From Dama dama (Eukaryota > Chordata > Mammalia > Artiodactyla > Cervidae), in assembly GCF_033118175.1 (NCBI RefSeq), contig NC_083691.1, positions 58,494,001-58,558,000 on the forward strand: 64,000 nucleotides of DNA, given 5' to 3'. Every line of letters begins with the position of its first letter. Positions within the stretch are counted from its first letter, which is position 1. Both the position numbers and the translations under genes were made by a program. This document shows, piece by piece, positions 19,755 through 32,388 of the stretch. The notes beneath the pieces are model-generated. The model did no database searches. It had not been told where the DNA came from and saw only the letters and a list, made by a program, of their open reading frames with translations.

Positions 19755-21368
19755 TATTCCCAGTTCAGTTCAGTTCAGTCCTTCAGTCATGTCTGACTCT
19801 TTGCAATCCCATGAACTGCAGCATGCCAGGCCTCCCTGTCTATCACCAACTCCCAGAGTTCACTCAAACCCATGTCCATTGACTCGGTGATGCCATCCAA
19901 CCATCTCATCCTCTGTCGTCCCCTTCTCCTCCTGCCCTCAATCTTTCCCAGCATCAGGGTCTTTTCCAATGAGTCAGCTCTTCACATCAGGTGGCCAAAG
20001 AATTGGGGTTTTGGCTTCAACATCAGTCCTTCCAATGAACACCCAGAACTGATCTCCTCTAGGATGGACTGGTTGGATCTCCTTGCAGTCCAAGGGACTC
20101 TCAAGAGTCTTCACCAACACCACAGTTCAAAAGCATCAATTTTTTGGCACTCAGCTTTCTTTATGGTCCAACTCTCACATTCATACATGACTACTGGAAA
20201 AACCATAGCCTTGACTAGATGAGCCTTTGTTGGCAAAGTAATGTCTCTGCTTTTTAATATGCTGTCTAGATTGGTCATAAATTTTCTTCCAAGGAGTAAG
20301 CATCTTTTAATTTCATGGCTGCAGTCACCATCTGCAGTGATTTTGGAGCCCCCCAAAATAAAGTCAGCCACTGTTTCCACTATTTCCACATCTATTTCCC
20401 ATGAGGTGATGGGACCAGATGCCATGATCTTAGTTTTCTGAATGTTGAGCTTTAAGCCAACTTTTTCACTCTCTTCTTTCACTTTCATCAAGAGGCTATT
20501 TAGTTCCTCTTTCTGCCATAGGGATGGTGTTATCTGCATATCTGAGGTTATTGATATTTCTTTCGGTAATCTTGGTTCCATCTTGTGCATCTTCCAGCCC
20601 AGCATTTCTCTGCATAGAAGAAATGATGTATTCTGCATAGAAGTTAAATAAACAGGGTGACAATATACAGCCTTGATGTACTCCTTTTCCTATCTGGAAC
20701 CAGTCTGTTGCTCCATGCCCAGTTCTAACTGTGGCTTCCTGACCTGCATACAGGTTTCTCAAGAGGCAATCAGGTGGTCTGGTATTCCGATCTCCTACAG
20801 AATTTTCCACAGTTTATTGTGATCCACACAGTCAAAGGCTTTGGCATAGTCAATAAGGCATAAATAGATGTTTTTCTGGAACTCTCTTGCTTTTTCGATG
20901 ATCCAGCTAATGTTGGCAATTTGATCTCTGGTTCGTCTGCCTTTTCTAAAACCAACTTGAACATCTGGAAGTTCATGGTTCATATATTGTTGAAGCCTGG
21001 CTTGGAGGATTTTGAGCATTACTTTACTAGAGTGTGAAGTGAGTAAAATTTTGCAGTAGTTTGAGCATTCTTTCGCATTGCCTCTCTTTGGATTTGGAAT
21101 GAAAACTGACCTTTTCCAGTCCTGTGGCCACTGCTGAGCTTTCCAAAATTTGATGGCATATCAAGCGTAGCACCTTCACAGCATCATCTTTTAAAATTTG
21201 AAATAGCTCAACTGGAATTCCATCATCTCCACTAGCTTTGTTTGTAGTGATGCTTCCTAAGGCCCACTTGACTTCACATTCCAGGATGTCTGGCTCTAGG
21301 TGAGTGATCTCACCATCATGATTATCTAGGTCCTGAAAATCTTTTTTGTACAGTTCTTCCACAATCAC
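19755..21368 (-). mobile_element. BovB LINE, antisense, 5'-truncated
   Basis: Right-to-left this reads RT (starting in 'DLDNHDGEITHLEPDILECEV') to the BovB 3' end at 19757 (complement of GAACTGAACTGAAC). The catalytic motif reads YADN instead of YADD, and the frame is broken by indels at about 20500 and 20800. Confidence 0.9.
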
Positions 21369-21454
21369 AGAACATTACTCAATATTCTTACTTAGTAAAA
21401 ATGGACTGCATATTTTTGAAAAATTTTTCTTAAAACTTATTTTAAAATTTATTT

Positions 21455-21625
21455 GACTGCCTTATGTCTTAGTTGCAGCATGTGGAATCTTTCATCTTCA
21501 TTGCAGCATCTGAAGTCTTTAGATGTGGCATGTGGGATCTAGCTCCCTGACCAGGGGTCAAACCCACACCCCCTGCATTGAGAGTGTGGAGTCTTAGCCA
21601 CTGGAACACCAGGGAAGTCCCTGGA
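21455..21625 (-). mobile_element. CHR-type SINE, antisense
   Basis: CHR body at left ('tgtcttagttgcagcatgtgg'), partly duplicated, and head at right ('caccagggaagtccctgg'). Confidence 0.75.
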
Positions 21626-21965
21626 CTCATTATTTTTTATTTATTTAATTGCCACTGTCCTTCCTTTTATGATACATTTGGTCATTTACTATGTGAAATA
21701 AATTCACTATGGTTCCATTTTTTTTAATATACTTTTCTCCACTGCAACATGGTATCTTAGGTTCCATCTGCTTCAGGCCATGGAGATGACAGTGAGTGAT
21801 GAAGTGTGTGTGGTGCTAATAGTACCATCAGTCCCAGTTTTCCCAAACATGAATTTAGAAATACCCTTTACTCCTCCGTCTCTGAGTCACTCTGTTCTGT
21901 GGGTCACACGAAGCACGGGTGGTCAAATAGAGCTTTCCTGTTTTCCTTCAATATACCATTGTTTG
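21626..21965. other. No recognised feature
   Basis: Spacer between SINEs with no feature I can support. Confidence 0.4.
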
Positions 21966-22172
21966 TGGGCTTCCCTGGTGACTGAGATGGTAAAGAACCC
22001 GCCTGTAATGCAGGAGACCTGAGTTTGACCCCTGGGTTGGGAAGGTCCCCTGGTGGAGGTCATGGTCACCCACTCCAGCATTCTTTCCTGGAGAATCTGC
22101 ATGGACAGAGGAGCCTGGCAGGCTACAGTCATGGGGTTGCAGAGAGCCAGACACATCTAAGCACAGCACAGC
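21966..22172 (+). mobile_element. Bov-tA SINE
   Basis: Complete sense copy: head 'gggcttccctggtgactgag', body ending 'gagccagacacatctaagc'. Confidence 0.9.
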
Positions 22173-22198
22173 ACATCATTGTTTACATGCCAGTTACA

Positions 22199-22412
22199 GG
22201 CCTCTCCCGGTGGCTCAGTGGGTAAAAAATCTGCCTGCAATGCAGGAGCCACAGGAGACACAGGTATGATCCCTGCGTCGGGAAGATCCCCTGGAGGAGG
22301 AAATGGCAACCCACTCCAGTGTTCTCGCCTGGAGAATCCCATGGACAGAAGAGCCTGGCGGGCTACAGTCCATGCGGTCACAAAGAGTCGGACGTGAGTG
22401 AAGCACATACCC
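22199..22412 (+). mobile_element. Bov-tA SINE
   Basis: A second sense copy only about 30 bp further on. The head carries a 12-base insertion-like duplication ('ggagccacaggagacacagg'). The body ends 'gtcggacgtgagtgaagc'. Confidence 0.9.
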
Positions 22413-22564
22413 ACGCATATGATGATTACTTAGTACTTAGACGATGATTTAGTACTTCAGTGAAACAGTTTACGAAACAGTAACTACCAGTAATCTAGAT
22501 ATTTCCATTGTATTTCTATAAAAGTAACAGGAAATACTTTTTTAAAAAATTGGATCTTATATTC

Positions 22565-22695
22565 ACTTCGTAGTGCAGTTGCTAAATTGTGGCCAAGTCT
22601 TTGCGATCCATGGACTGCTGTCTTTTCATACTGTTTATGGGGTTTTCCAGGCAAGAATATTGGGGTGGGTTGCCATTTTCTTCTCCAGTGGACCA
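22565..22695 (-). mobile_element. Bov-tA fragment, antisense
   Basis: Body only, with internal gaps ('tttgcgatccatggac', 'ggcaagaatattgggg'). Confidence 0.65.
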
Positions 22696-22794
22696 CATTT
22701 TGTCGAAACTCTTCACTATGACCTGTCTGTCTTAGGTGGCCCTGCTTGGCATGGCTCAGAGCTTCATTGAGTTATGCAAGCCCCTTTGCCAGGA

Positions 22795-22990
22795 CAAGGC
22801 TATGATGTCTAAAATAAGTAACTAATGAGAACCTACTATGCAGCACAGGAAACTCTCCTGGGTGCTCCGTGGTGACTTAAATGGGAAGGAAATTTAAAAA
22901 GGGGGATATGTGTACACATGTGGCTGATTCACTTTGTTGTACATCAGAAATGAACAGTGTAAGGTAACTATACGCCAACAAAAGAAAAGT
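22795..22990 (+). mobile_element. L1 3' UTR fragment
   Basis: 'gagaacctactatgcagcac' to 'ctgattcactttgttgtac' and 'aactatacgccaacaaaag' follow the 3' end of artiodactyl L1. Confidence 0.65.
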
Positions 22991-23139
22991 AAAGAAAAAT
23001 AATGAGGCTGTTAACAATTCTGTTTAAAGGCATTAGAATGAACACAGCTCAGCTAGAGATACATAAATCTTCTAAAGCCTTATGAAGTGCTCGAAGCGTA
23101 ATTCATGAGATAAGAAAATGATGAATGAGAAGATGGATG

Positions 23140-23285
23140 TTAGCTGAGCCTACTGTGGTAATCATTTCGCAGTACATATCAATCAAAACTGTCATGCTGT
23201 ATGCCTTAAACTTATACAGTGATGTATGTCAATTATTTCCTAATAAAGCTGTAAAAGTAATAAAATAAATTTTAAAATTATAAAA
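23140..23285 (+). mobile_element. Second L1 3' UTR fragment with A-rich tail
   Basis: 'gtatgccttaaacttatac', 'tcaattatttcctaataaag' and an A-rich tail (to about 23296). It belongs to an older L1 group than the first one. Confidence 0.55.
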
Positions 23286-23296
23286 CAAAAAAACAG

Positions 23297-24698
23297 GTTT
23301 TATTGGTGCCATTTAGATCAGCCCCATGAGAAGCCTGTCTTCAGAGGGTCTTCCTTCAAACACCAACCTCCCCTTCTGAAGTTTCAGTGTTTCCTCAGTT
23401 CCTGTGTGCAAAATTCAAAGCCTCTGAAATGGTACACAGAAGTGCTCCTAATCCGAACCTTGTAAATCGCCCTCATCTTCTCTTATATCCAAACGCCTCT
23501 TCGTCTTAGGTATGCAGAGTCATTTGTGACTATTTCTGTTCATCACCTCTGCATGTGTTGTCCTTATTGACTGCCAGGAAAACTCCCAATATCCTCCGAG
23601 AGATAACCTGAGTGTTAACTTCTCTAAATTGAATCCTGTTCAGGGAGTGCACTTGAGCACCTCCCCTGAAAGACTTTCTTCTGGACCCTGGACCAGCTTT
23701 CCCTGCCCTGGAGCCTGACCCAGCCTGGCGACCCACTACGTTGAAGCCCCACAGTGAGCTGTATGTGCCCTGAATACTTTATATCATAACCTCGGACACC
23801 ACTGAGCGACTGAACAAGGACTCCCAGGCAAATCTTTTACGGTTGCTATTTCAGAGAATGGCCACAAGGCGGCGGGCTTTTCTCAAGCCCAATTGTGATT
23901 ACCTGGGAAATGAAAGTTTTTGAGAGTTTTAATTCAGGGCTATAATTTAATGTGGAATGTACCTGAACGAACACCCAGAAGCTTTTGTGTTTTTCCTGAG
24001 TATTCTGTTTTAAATTAACCTTTATTCCATATTATAGTAACGTTGATACACAACATGTTGTCTGTGGCAGGTGAACTGAATATATTTTCTGTTTTGCTTT
24101 ATGTTATTTCTGCTTTCTCACCATTGTACCCTGATTAAATTCTAGAGATATAACTTCTGTTTCTTTTTAATTTACCATCTAAGCCACTGGGGAAGCCCCT
24201 CATCTGCATTAGCAGAACAAAAATAAAGTTAAAAATCTGATTATGAAATCACTTGTTCCAAATTATTTGGAAGTAGTTAGGTCTTTCTTTTTGAAAGGAA
24301 TGATTTTGAAATAACCCAAACTTTGGTCGATCTTGCATTTCTGTGTTAAAATAGTAGAGGTATTTGAAACATTCTTTCCATTCATTTTGAACTCGTCACT
24401 GCGAAATTAAACCACACAATGCTTTTGCCCATTAGGCTCAGGCAGTTTGATAAAAGAGAATGAAAAAAACAAGACAGTTCAGATGTCCTAAGACAGTCTG
24501 GTAAGTGATTTGTCTCTCAAGAAACTGTGAGGCTTGAGTTCACTGCTGCTGACGCATAATACACCTCATAAGCATAGAAGGGTCACTGATGTACATACGT
24601 GTCATTGAGCATCATGTTCAACAACCAGAGACCAAGGGTTTCAGAAACTATGACAGGAAGCTCTCGCCTCCTGCTGACTCTGAATCTCTGTGGCTTCC
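23297..24698. other. No gene seen; only a SINE-tail remnant
   Basis: About 1.4 kb. Two bits look SINE-derived: 23793-23816 ('ggacaccactgagcgactgaac', a Bov-tA 3' end) and 24176-24198 ('aagccactggggaagcccc', a head). I find no exon or conserved motif in the rest. Confidence 0.4.
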
Positions 24699-24708
24699 TG
24701 AGCTCCTT

Positions 24709-24997
24709 GAAAGTGAAAGTCAATTAGTCGTGTCTGACTCTTTGCGACCACAGCGACTATACAGTCCATGGAAGTCTCCAAGGCGGGATACTGGAATATA
24801 CTGCGGGATACTGTTCCCTTCTGCAGAGGATTTTCCCAACCCAGGGATCGAACCCAGGTCTCCCACAATGCGGGAGGACTCTTTACCAGCTGAGCCAAGG
24901 GAAGCCCAAGAATACTGGAGTGGGTAACCCATCCCTTCTCCAAGGGATCTTCCTGACCTAGGAATCGAACCGGGGTCTCCTGCATTGCAGGCAGATT
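24709..24997 (-). mobile_element. Bov-tA variant with partly duplicated body, antisense
   Basis: The sequence runs through body and head and then, after 'gaagccc' at 24900, repeats the body/head block beginning 'aagaatactggagtgggtaac'. The target duplication CTGAGCTCCTT is perfect (24698-24708 and 24998-25008), so the partly duplicated element inserted as one unit. Confidence 0.85.
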
Positions 24998-25008
24998 CTG
25001 AGCTCCTT

Positions 25009-25334
25009 ATTTAATGAATTTTGTCCCCTTGCCCTTCCTCCCTGTTGACTGATGGTGACAGCAGCCCACAGAGCAGAAGGTCTGGTCCGATAACCGACTA
25101 TGGGCTCTTCTCTTCCTTTTCCTGCCTTTTTACCTCTTTCTCCTTTCTCTGCTCATTGCTCACCTTTGCCATTATCAGTGGGAGGCGGTGGACAAGCATT
25201 ATTCTTCATCCAAAAAAGAATATGCAATGCATGTGAAAATGCATTGCTATCCCAGTAGGAACATTTTACTTTAGACATAAGAGCAGCTCACAATGAATAT
25301 GGACTTTTTCATCATATGGAGTTTTCCATAGATT
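25009..25334. other. No recognised feature
   Basis: Short spacer, pyrimidine-rich near 25100-25150; no repeat or gene recognised. Confidence 0.4.
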
Positions 25335-25415
25335 TGTTGTTGTTCAGTCACTCGGTTGTGTCTGACTTTGGTTAAGGTGGATTCTTAACCACAGGAGCAC
25401 CAGGGACATCCCTGA
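25335..25415 (-). mobile_element. Deleted Bov-tA remnant, antisense
   Basis: The left end ('tgttcagtcactcggttgtgtctgac') is joined directly to a head ('gattcttaaccacaggagcacc'); the middle of the SINE is deleted. Confidence 0.55.
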
Positions 25416-26811
25416 AAACTTCACTTTTATAAACTGAGATAACCAGTTTGATGTGTGGCGTTACCTAAATGTACAGTTGAGTGCATTTGCCAAGTCACAC
25501 AGTTATTTCAACAAGTGTTAGACACACAGTCACAGCACAAAGCGTTTCTTCATACATCTGCAGAAAGCGTGCACTCTTACCAAAACTCTGGCTTACAAGT
25601 TTCAAAGTGGTGACTGTAGAACTGCCACCAACGTCATGAGAATCACTAACAGATTTCCAGCAACACTTTGACAATGTCTTCGTTGTTGCCTTGGGGCTCT
25701 TGCTAACGCTGAGCACAGATAAGATCTAGCCCTTCACCAGACAGTTTTCTTTATGTCTGAGCTCCATCTCCACGGAGCTGGGCAGAGAGAGCAGCAGGAG
25801 AGCACATAGTTCTTTTTACTTCTCTGAAAGGCATTATTATAGCCTTTCTCTTACCTGAAGATGATGAATTTTTTTTCAAAAACATACGTTACAAAACTCT
25901 ATTTAGTCATCCTGTTTATGGATCAGTTGGTGAAAGTTCTTCTGAGATACATAAAACAGTAACTATGAGCTAAAACTGACTTAGTAATACTTCAAAACTA
26001 TGTACATTAGCTCTATTTTTGATTTGGATCAAATCAGCTTGAAGAAATCAGATCATTCTTCATCAGACTGAAGAAATTAGTAGACTGAAAGAGAAAGGAT
26101 GTTTTTACCTACTCTCTAAGACTCTGACCTTTAGTTCTGATATTGTAAAGAAGTACTTTTTGTATTAGCCAAAACAATTCTTCATATTTCAGACTCTAGC
26201 TTTTTGAGGGTATAGGTATAACCCATTTAAGTGAGAAAGAAGCAACAGAAAATGGATGTTCAGGAAAATTTTAAACAGATTGAATGACTGTTGCATTTTG
26301 CTCTGCCCCGTTTTCCATAATTGTTTTCTGGGCTTTTGATTTCCTATTGGGAAATGTGGATTTTGAAAATAAGCAGACCTGCCTTTTCTAATTGATTAAA
26401 TGGAATGGGAAGGCAGAAACAAGAACCAACTCTATTAAAACTGACTCTTTGAAGGTAGAAATCTGTGAAAACTCTTGGCAGCTCCCAAAGGTGTTGGTCT
26501 TTTCCTTTGTTAATAGTAACACTTGACTTACGTTTGTTAACATTGGAACAATTTGCTTTCTATCTTAATGGAGGTGCACAGTGCTCTTTGTACTTGATCC
26601 GCACAGAATATATGAAAATGGCCTGTTCAGTGGTTCCAGTGGAAAAAACGCTGGCCAGAGGATGCTCGGTGAAACATGATGGGGTGGGGGGAGGGGTGAG
26701 CTGCCCACTTGGCCTTCAGCTGAGGAGGGCAGGGGGCTGGCCGTGGTTTCCATCTCAGCTTCCACAGAATAAACAGACAGCAGGCCAGCAACCTTGGCTC
26801 AAAGCAGCTGG
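25416..26811. other. No gene seen
   Basis: 1.4 kb of unique-looking sequence. The open frame at 26465-27049 runs partly through a Bov-tA and has no domain I recognise. Confidence 0.4.
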
Positions 26812-27006
26812 GGGGCTTCCCTGGTGGCTCAGTGGTAAAGACAATGTGGGAGACCTGAGTTCAGTCCCTGGGTCGGGAAGATCCCCTAGAGAAGGAAATG
26901 GCAACCCACTCCAGTATTCTTGCCTGGAGAACCCCATGGACAGAGGACTTGGTGGGCTACAGTCCGTGGGGTCGCACAGACTGGACACGCCTGAAGGACT
27001 GAATAG
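26812..27006 (+). mobile_element. Bov-tA SINE
   Basis: Sense copy with a small deletion in the head ('gtggtaaagacaatgtggg'). Body is complete to 'gacacgcctgaaggactgaa'. Confidence 0.9.
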
Positions 27007-27535
27007 TAATAGAGAGCTCTCAGCTCGGAGTCACTCACACCGGACCTGACAACTGACATGTGAATTCAAACAGCACCGTGAACACTCACTTATCATTTTT
27101 AAGTATTTCAAGTGTTCCCATAGTTAGTTTATCAAAGACATTTCACTGTAATTTAGTTTTTGTTAAATTATAAAAGTTTATCTTTAGAAATTGAGATACA
27201 AATGTCACTTTTAGAAAACTTCCCATGAAAGATTATATATTTACTATAAAAAAATATTACACTTTTTTTGAGTTCCACCTTTTTTCAACCTTGTTCTGTG
27301 TGGCTGTTGGCAACTCTTGTCAGTAGTAAGATGGTCTAACTTACTTTTGAGGCCATCAATGAATCAGAGTGAAAACAATTTTAAAATTACCCTGAGAGGA
27401 GGAAAATTGAAGAGTACTGTTCATTTTCCTTCGAAGTCTGCTCTGCTATATATAAGACACTTGCATGTAGAACTCTCTGAGGTGACCCCAAAAGCAGAAA
27501 CAACTCATGACATTAATGACCATGTGCTCACACAG
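27007..27535. other. No recognised feature
   Basis: AT-rich spacer. Confidence 0.4.
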
Positions 27536-27710
27536 CCAGATTATGGACTGTAGCCCCCAGCAGGCTCCTCTGTCCATGGGATTCTCTAGACAAGATTACT
27601 GGAGTGTGTTACCATGCCTTCCTCCAGGGGATCTCCCCAACCCAGGGATCGAACCCCGGTCTCCTGCATTGCAGCAGATTCTTTACCCTCTGAGCCACCA
27701 GGGAAGCCAC
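27536..27710 (-). mobile_element. Bov-tA SINE, antisense, left-truncated
   Basis: The body starts inside ('tatggactgtagcccccagc') and the head is complete at the right ('gagccaccagggaagcc'). Confidence 0.85.
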
Positions 27711-28270
27711 AAGATTATCTCAGGCTGCCCTCAGTTTGTAGAGGGTCCCCATCTGTGTCTCCTGAGAATTTATGATCATGGGGAAAGACACATACAGCCA
27801 ACGACTTCTTGCTGCTCCCTCGTGGGTTTAAATCCTCTGTCTTGTGCTGGGACCAGAGACTTGCGTTCATGATTTGTCTTCCTTGCATGTCAGTTGTTAT
27901 GAGAAACCAGTACAGATGTCCTTGTAGTGTGGAATCTGTCTTTACATTTCGATAATTAGGACTTTATTTTACCTCTGCTCTTTTATTATTCTCTTTGAGT
28001 ATGTGCTCTTATTTCTCTCTATGACTGTAAAATTATAAAAAATGTAATTGCCACTAGTTAGTAAAAGGTACCTGGTGCATTTTCAAAAACCTTCACATAT
28101 TACTAGTACACTTCTTAGAAATGTTTTAAATCATAAATAAAGTTTTTACTCATCAGCAGTGAAAATGACAGTGATAATAACTTAAGAGCTTAGAATTTGA
28201 TTTTAAGCATACTACCTCATAACATAAATTGAGAATATGGAAATGGAAATGAAGATTTTTGTTTTATTTT
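27711..28270. other. No recognised feature
   Basis: AT-rich spacer without repeat or coding signature. Confidence 0.4.
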
Positions 28271-28271
28271 A

Positions 28272-29620
28272 GTTAATTAGTTCAGTTGCTCAGCCGTGTC
28301 CAACTCTTTGTGACCCCATGAACCGCAGCACGCCAGGCCTCCCTGTCCATCACCAACTCCTGGAGTCCACCCAAACCCATGTCCATCGAGTTGATGATGC
28401 CATCCAACCATCTCATCCTCTGTCGTCCCCTTCTCCTCCTGCCCTCAATCTTTCCCAGCATCAGGGTCTTTTCCAATAAGTCAGCTCTTCGAATCAGGTG
28501 GCTAAAGTATTGGAGTTTCAGCTTCAACATCAGTCCTTCCAATGAACATTCAGGACTGATCTCCTTTAGGATGGACTGGTTGGATCTCCTTGCAGTCCAA
28601 GGGACTCTCAAGAGTCTTCTCCAACACCACAGTTCAAAAGCATCAATTCTTCGGTGCTCAGCTTTCTTTGTAGTCCAATTCTCACATCCATACATGACCA
28701 CTGGAAAAACCATAGCCTTGACTAGATGAGCCTTTGTTGGCAAAGTAATGTCTCTGCTTTTTAATATGCTGTCTAGGTTGGTCATAACTTTCCTTCCAAG
28801 AAGTAAGCGTCTTTTAATTTCATGGCTGCAGTCACCATCTGCAGTGATTTTGGAGCCCCCAAAAATAAAGTCAGCCACTGTTTCCACTGTTTCCCCATCT
28901 ATCTGCCATGAAGTGATGGGACCAGATGCCATGATCTTAGTTTTCTGAATGTTGAGCTTTAAGCCAACTTTTTCACTCTCCTCTTTCACTTTCATCAAGA
29001 AGCTATTTAGTTCTTCTTCACTTTCTGCCATAAGGGTGGCCTCATCTGCCTATCTGAGGTTATTGATATTTCTCCTGGCAATCTTGATTCCAGCTTGTGC
29101 TTCCTCCAGCCCAGTGTTTCTCATGATGTACTCTACATATAAGTTAAATAAGCAGGGTGACAATATACAGCCTTGACGTACCCCTTTTCCTATTTGGAAC
29201 CAGTCTGTTGTTCCATGTCCAGTTCTAACTGTTGCTTCCTGACCTGCATACAGGTTTCTCAAGAGGCAGGTCAGGTGGTCTGGTATTCCGATCTCCTACA
29301 GAATTTTCCACAGTTTATTGTGATCCACACAGTCAAAGGCTTTGGCATAGTCAATAAAGCAGAAGTAGATGTTTTTCTGGAACTCTCTTGCTTTTTCGAT
29401 GATCCAGCAGATGTTGGCAATTTGATTTCTGGTTCGTCTGCCTTTTCTAAAACCAGCTTGAACATCTGGAAGTTCACAGTTCACGTATTGCTGAAGCCTG
29501 GCTTGGAGAATTTTAAGCATTACTTTACTAGTGTGTGAGGTGAGTGCAATAGTGTGGTAGTTTGAGCACTCTTTGGCATTGCCTCTCTTTGGGATTGGGA
29601 TGAAAACTGACCTTTTCCAA
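28272..29620 (-). mobile_element. BovB LINE, antisense, 5'-truncated
   Basis: 3' terminus at 28276 and RT at right. A 249-codon antisense frame (28282-29031) covers the C-terminal half of RT (SEEELNSFLMKVKEESEKV... LGSK/GGSKITADGDCSHE). The catalytic region is broken: the codons for Y of YADD have become a stop (around 29048-29056). The element starts abruptly at about 29620. Confidence 0.9.
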
Positions 29621-30371
29621 GCACGTCATTACTCAGATTGTTTTTGTAGTACTCTTGTGACTCGTGAAGCACTTCTGTAATGAAGAATATCTGCTGTGAA
29701 ATGGTCAAGTGTTCAGTACTTACGTTTCTGCTAAAGACATAAGACCTTTTCAAAGGTCAGTCATTTTGAGGTTAACATCTGAGGACCACTTGGATTTTAT
29801 CCTTCTTTACTTTTGTATTTCTCTACAATTGTGTCACTGGACTAATGCAAGGACATCCCCTGATGCCCATTATCATTGTCAAGGCACTTTACATCCATCT
29901 TAGCAGTGAGTTGTTTAGCAACTGACTTGATGAAACCTATTGGATCGTCTCTCTGTCTTTTTGGAATATGTCAGGAACTAAATGGAGTAGGTTTGATTTT
30001 TCACAATATTTTAGCATTCTACCATCTCTGAAGGTTTATAAGCAGTTTTATTTATTTGTTTTTGAATAGGTCTTATTTTTGTTCTTTAAACCCAGACTTC
30101 CTTGAATAGGTTTTGTTTTTGTTCTTCAATCTTGTGACTTCCATTACTTGGAAGTCAATTATAACTTTTACTTTATCTTCAAGAGATACTACTAATATTT
30201 GAAGATTTGTTTCATATATTAGATCTTAGCTCAATCTTGATCAGTCTTTGTAACAAGTCAATTAAATTATGCTATGTCCAAAATATAATGTTAGATTATT
30301 GGTAAATAGGTGTGATTTCTACCTCTAGCAAAGGGGTTTAAAATTCATCTGGAGCCACACAGCTTTATACT
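29621..30371. other. No gene seen
   Basis: AT-rich unique-looking sequence. Two similar phrases, 'gaataggtcttatttttgttc' (30065) and 'gaataggttttgtttttgttc' (30104), form a short imperfect tandem duplication. Confidence 0.4.
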
Positions 30372-30563
30372 ATACTCGATATCTCAGTTGGTAAAGAATC
30401 TGCCTGCAGTGTGGGAGATCCAGGTTTGATCCCTGGGTTGGGAAGATCCCCTGAAGAAGGGAATGGTAACCCACTCCAGTATTCTTGCCTGGAGAATCCC
30501 ATGGAACCTGGCAGGCTAGAGTCCATGGGGTTGCAAAAAGTGGGATATGACTGAGGTGCTAAC
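30372..30563 (+). mobile_element. Bov-tA SINE
   Basis: Sense copy with decayed first bases and a full body ending 'gatatgactgaggtgctaac'. Confidence 0.9.
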
Positions 30564-31429
30564 ATTTTAATTTTCTGACAAAGAAAAGCAGTGTTTGATA
30601 AGTGACCAACAAGTACAGTGAGTGCAGGGATTCAGGAAGGAAGCAAAAATAATATCCTTGATGTTATTCAAGAAAGGATAACCATGATAGATTTCTTGGA
30701 TACCATAGAGAGATAAGAGAATGCAGACCTTTCTAGATGGATAGAGAAAATACAGCATTCCTGAATTCATTTTAGGTGTGCAGAAATGCATAAAAGTGAC
30801 AACATTTGTAAAGGCATTGATGTTTTTCTCTTAAACCATTCTAATGCGATTAGTATATAATTTAAAGTAAAATACCTATCTTTTGCAAGTGTTACATCAA
30901 TGGATGGTTTACCTCATTAAAAATCACATAGTAAAGATGTCTATAGCAAAGAGATTAATGATGTTATAGTTGGAATCATAGATACGTTTTACAAAAAAAA
31001 AGAATGTGATACTCCAATTCATATTTTGAGTTAAACCACTGCTTCATTCAGTTAGCAAGTAGTTAGTAAGTACCTCAAAGAGACACGACTGAGCACCCAT
31101 GCACACCTCATAAACAGAAATGGAGAAGCAATGTAATACAACAGTGTTTATGGCATATTTAATACTCCCAGACAGTTAGTCACATGATTCTATGTTTCAC
31201 TTTTACAGCTGAAATACATTGGACGTTGTTTTTTTTTTTTTTTATGCTGGGTTTCAAGGCATTTTGTTCCCCTATAGTGAGCCAATCAACCCAGAACCAT
31301 CACTAAAAAGTCACTCTTTCCATTACACTGTCCTTTTTATCATAAATTAGATAATTCTCCCTATGTGTGTATGTCCTTCTAAATTCTCAATTCTGTTCCC
31401 TTAGTTGGGTTTTCTCTCCATGGATCAAT
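30564..31429. other. No gene seen
   Basis: AT-rich unique-looking sequence, including a T run at about 31229-31243. Confidence 0.4.
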
Positions 31430-32388
31430 TTCCTACTGTGTTAATTACTTTATAATAAAAGTTCTCCATAGATGATGATGTAAATTATCCAGGTTTGTTC
31501 TTCTTGCTTGGACATACTAAACCCTTTGACTTGCCATATGATTTTACAGCCATCTTGATAATTTCTACAACAACTTCTACTGGGATTTTAAAAAATATAT
31601 TGGAGCATTCTACTGGGATTTTAATTAGGAATAAATCTATGGATCAATCTGGGGAGAACTGATAGCTTTACAATATTGAAATTTTAGTCCACAAATCTGA
31701 TATATCCTCTATTTGGTCTTTAAATGTTTCCCCTTTAATTTTCTTCAATAATATTTTTCAGTTTGCAACCTAACTTGTACTAGATTTATTCCTAGGTATT
31801 TTATGTATTTTTGGTGAAAGTGAAATTCATTCAGTTGTGTCTGACTCTTTGCAACCCCATGGACTATACAGTCCATGGAATTCTTCAGGCCAGAGTACTG
31901 GAGTGGGTAGCCTTTCCCTTCTCCAGGGGATCTTTCCAACCCAGGAATTGAACCCAAGTCTCCTTCATTGCAGGTAGATTCTTTACCAGCTGAGCCACAA
32001 GAGAAGCCCAAGAATACTGGAGTGGGTAACCTATGCCTTCTCCGGTATTTGGTCTTTTATGCATTTTGGTAAATCATATTTAAAATCCTTTTGTTTTCAG
32101 TTTCTTTTTATTTTTATAAAGGAATGTAATGGATCACTGACCTGTGCCCAGTGATCATCTTAAATTCAAATTTATTTTAAAAATTGTTTGGGTTTTTGAC
32201 ACAATCACATCGTATACAATAAATGACAGTTTTGTATTTCTTACTTTCCAATTCCTATGACTTTCATCTCTTCTTTGTACCCTAACTGCACTGGTTCAAG
32301 TGTGATTCTTAATAGAAATTACAGTGGTTTTCCCCTCTGATCTTTTATGTGATAAATCGTACTGGTTGCATTCCTAAAGATAAGCCAC
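31430..32388 (-). mobile_element. Old L1 ORF2 fragment, antisense, split by a Bov-tA
   Basis: Antisense L1 phrases ('ggaataaatctatggatcaatctgggg', 'attcctaggtattttatg', 'cttttgttttcagtttc', 'ggttttcccctctgatc'). Decayed, with no usable frame. Confidence 0.6.
31813..32043 (-). mobile_element. Bov-tA variant with partly duplicated body, antisense
   Basis: Same architecture as the element at 24709: 'gtgaaagtgaaa' at the left, 'gactatacagtccatgg' in the body, and after the head a second 'aagaatactggagtgggtaac' block. It interrupts an old L1, with related TATTTTTGGT / TATTTGGT sequence on the two sides. Confidence 0.8.

Noticed and set aside
26465..27049. A 194-codon frame as a host gene
   Set aside because: Its second half is Bov-tA sequence (PGSGRSPREGNGNPLQYSC), and the first half has no conserved features or splice context.
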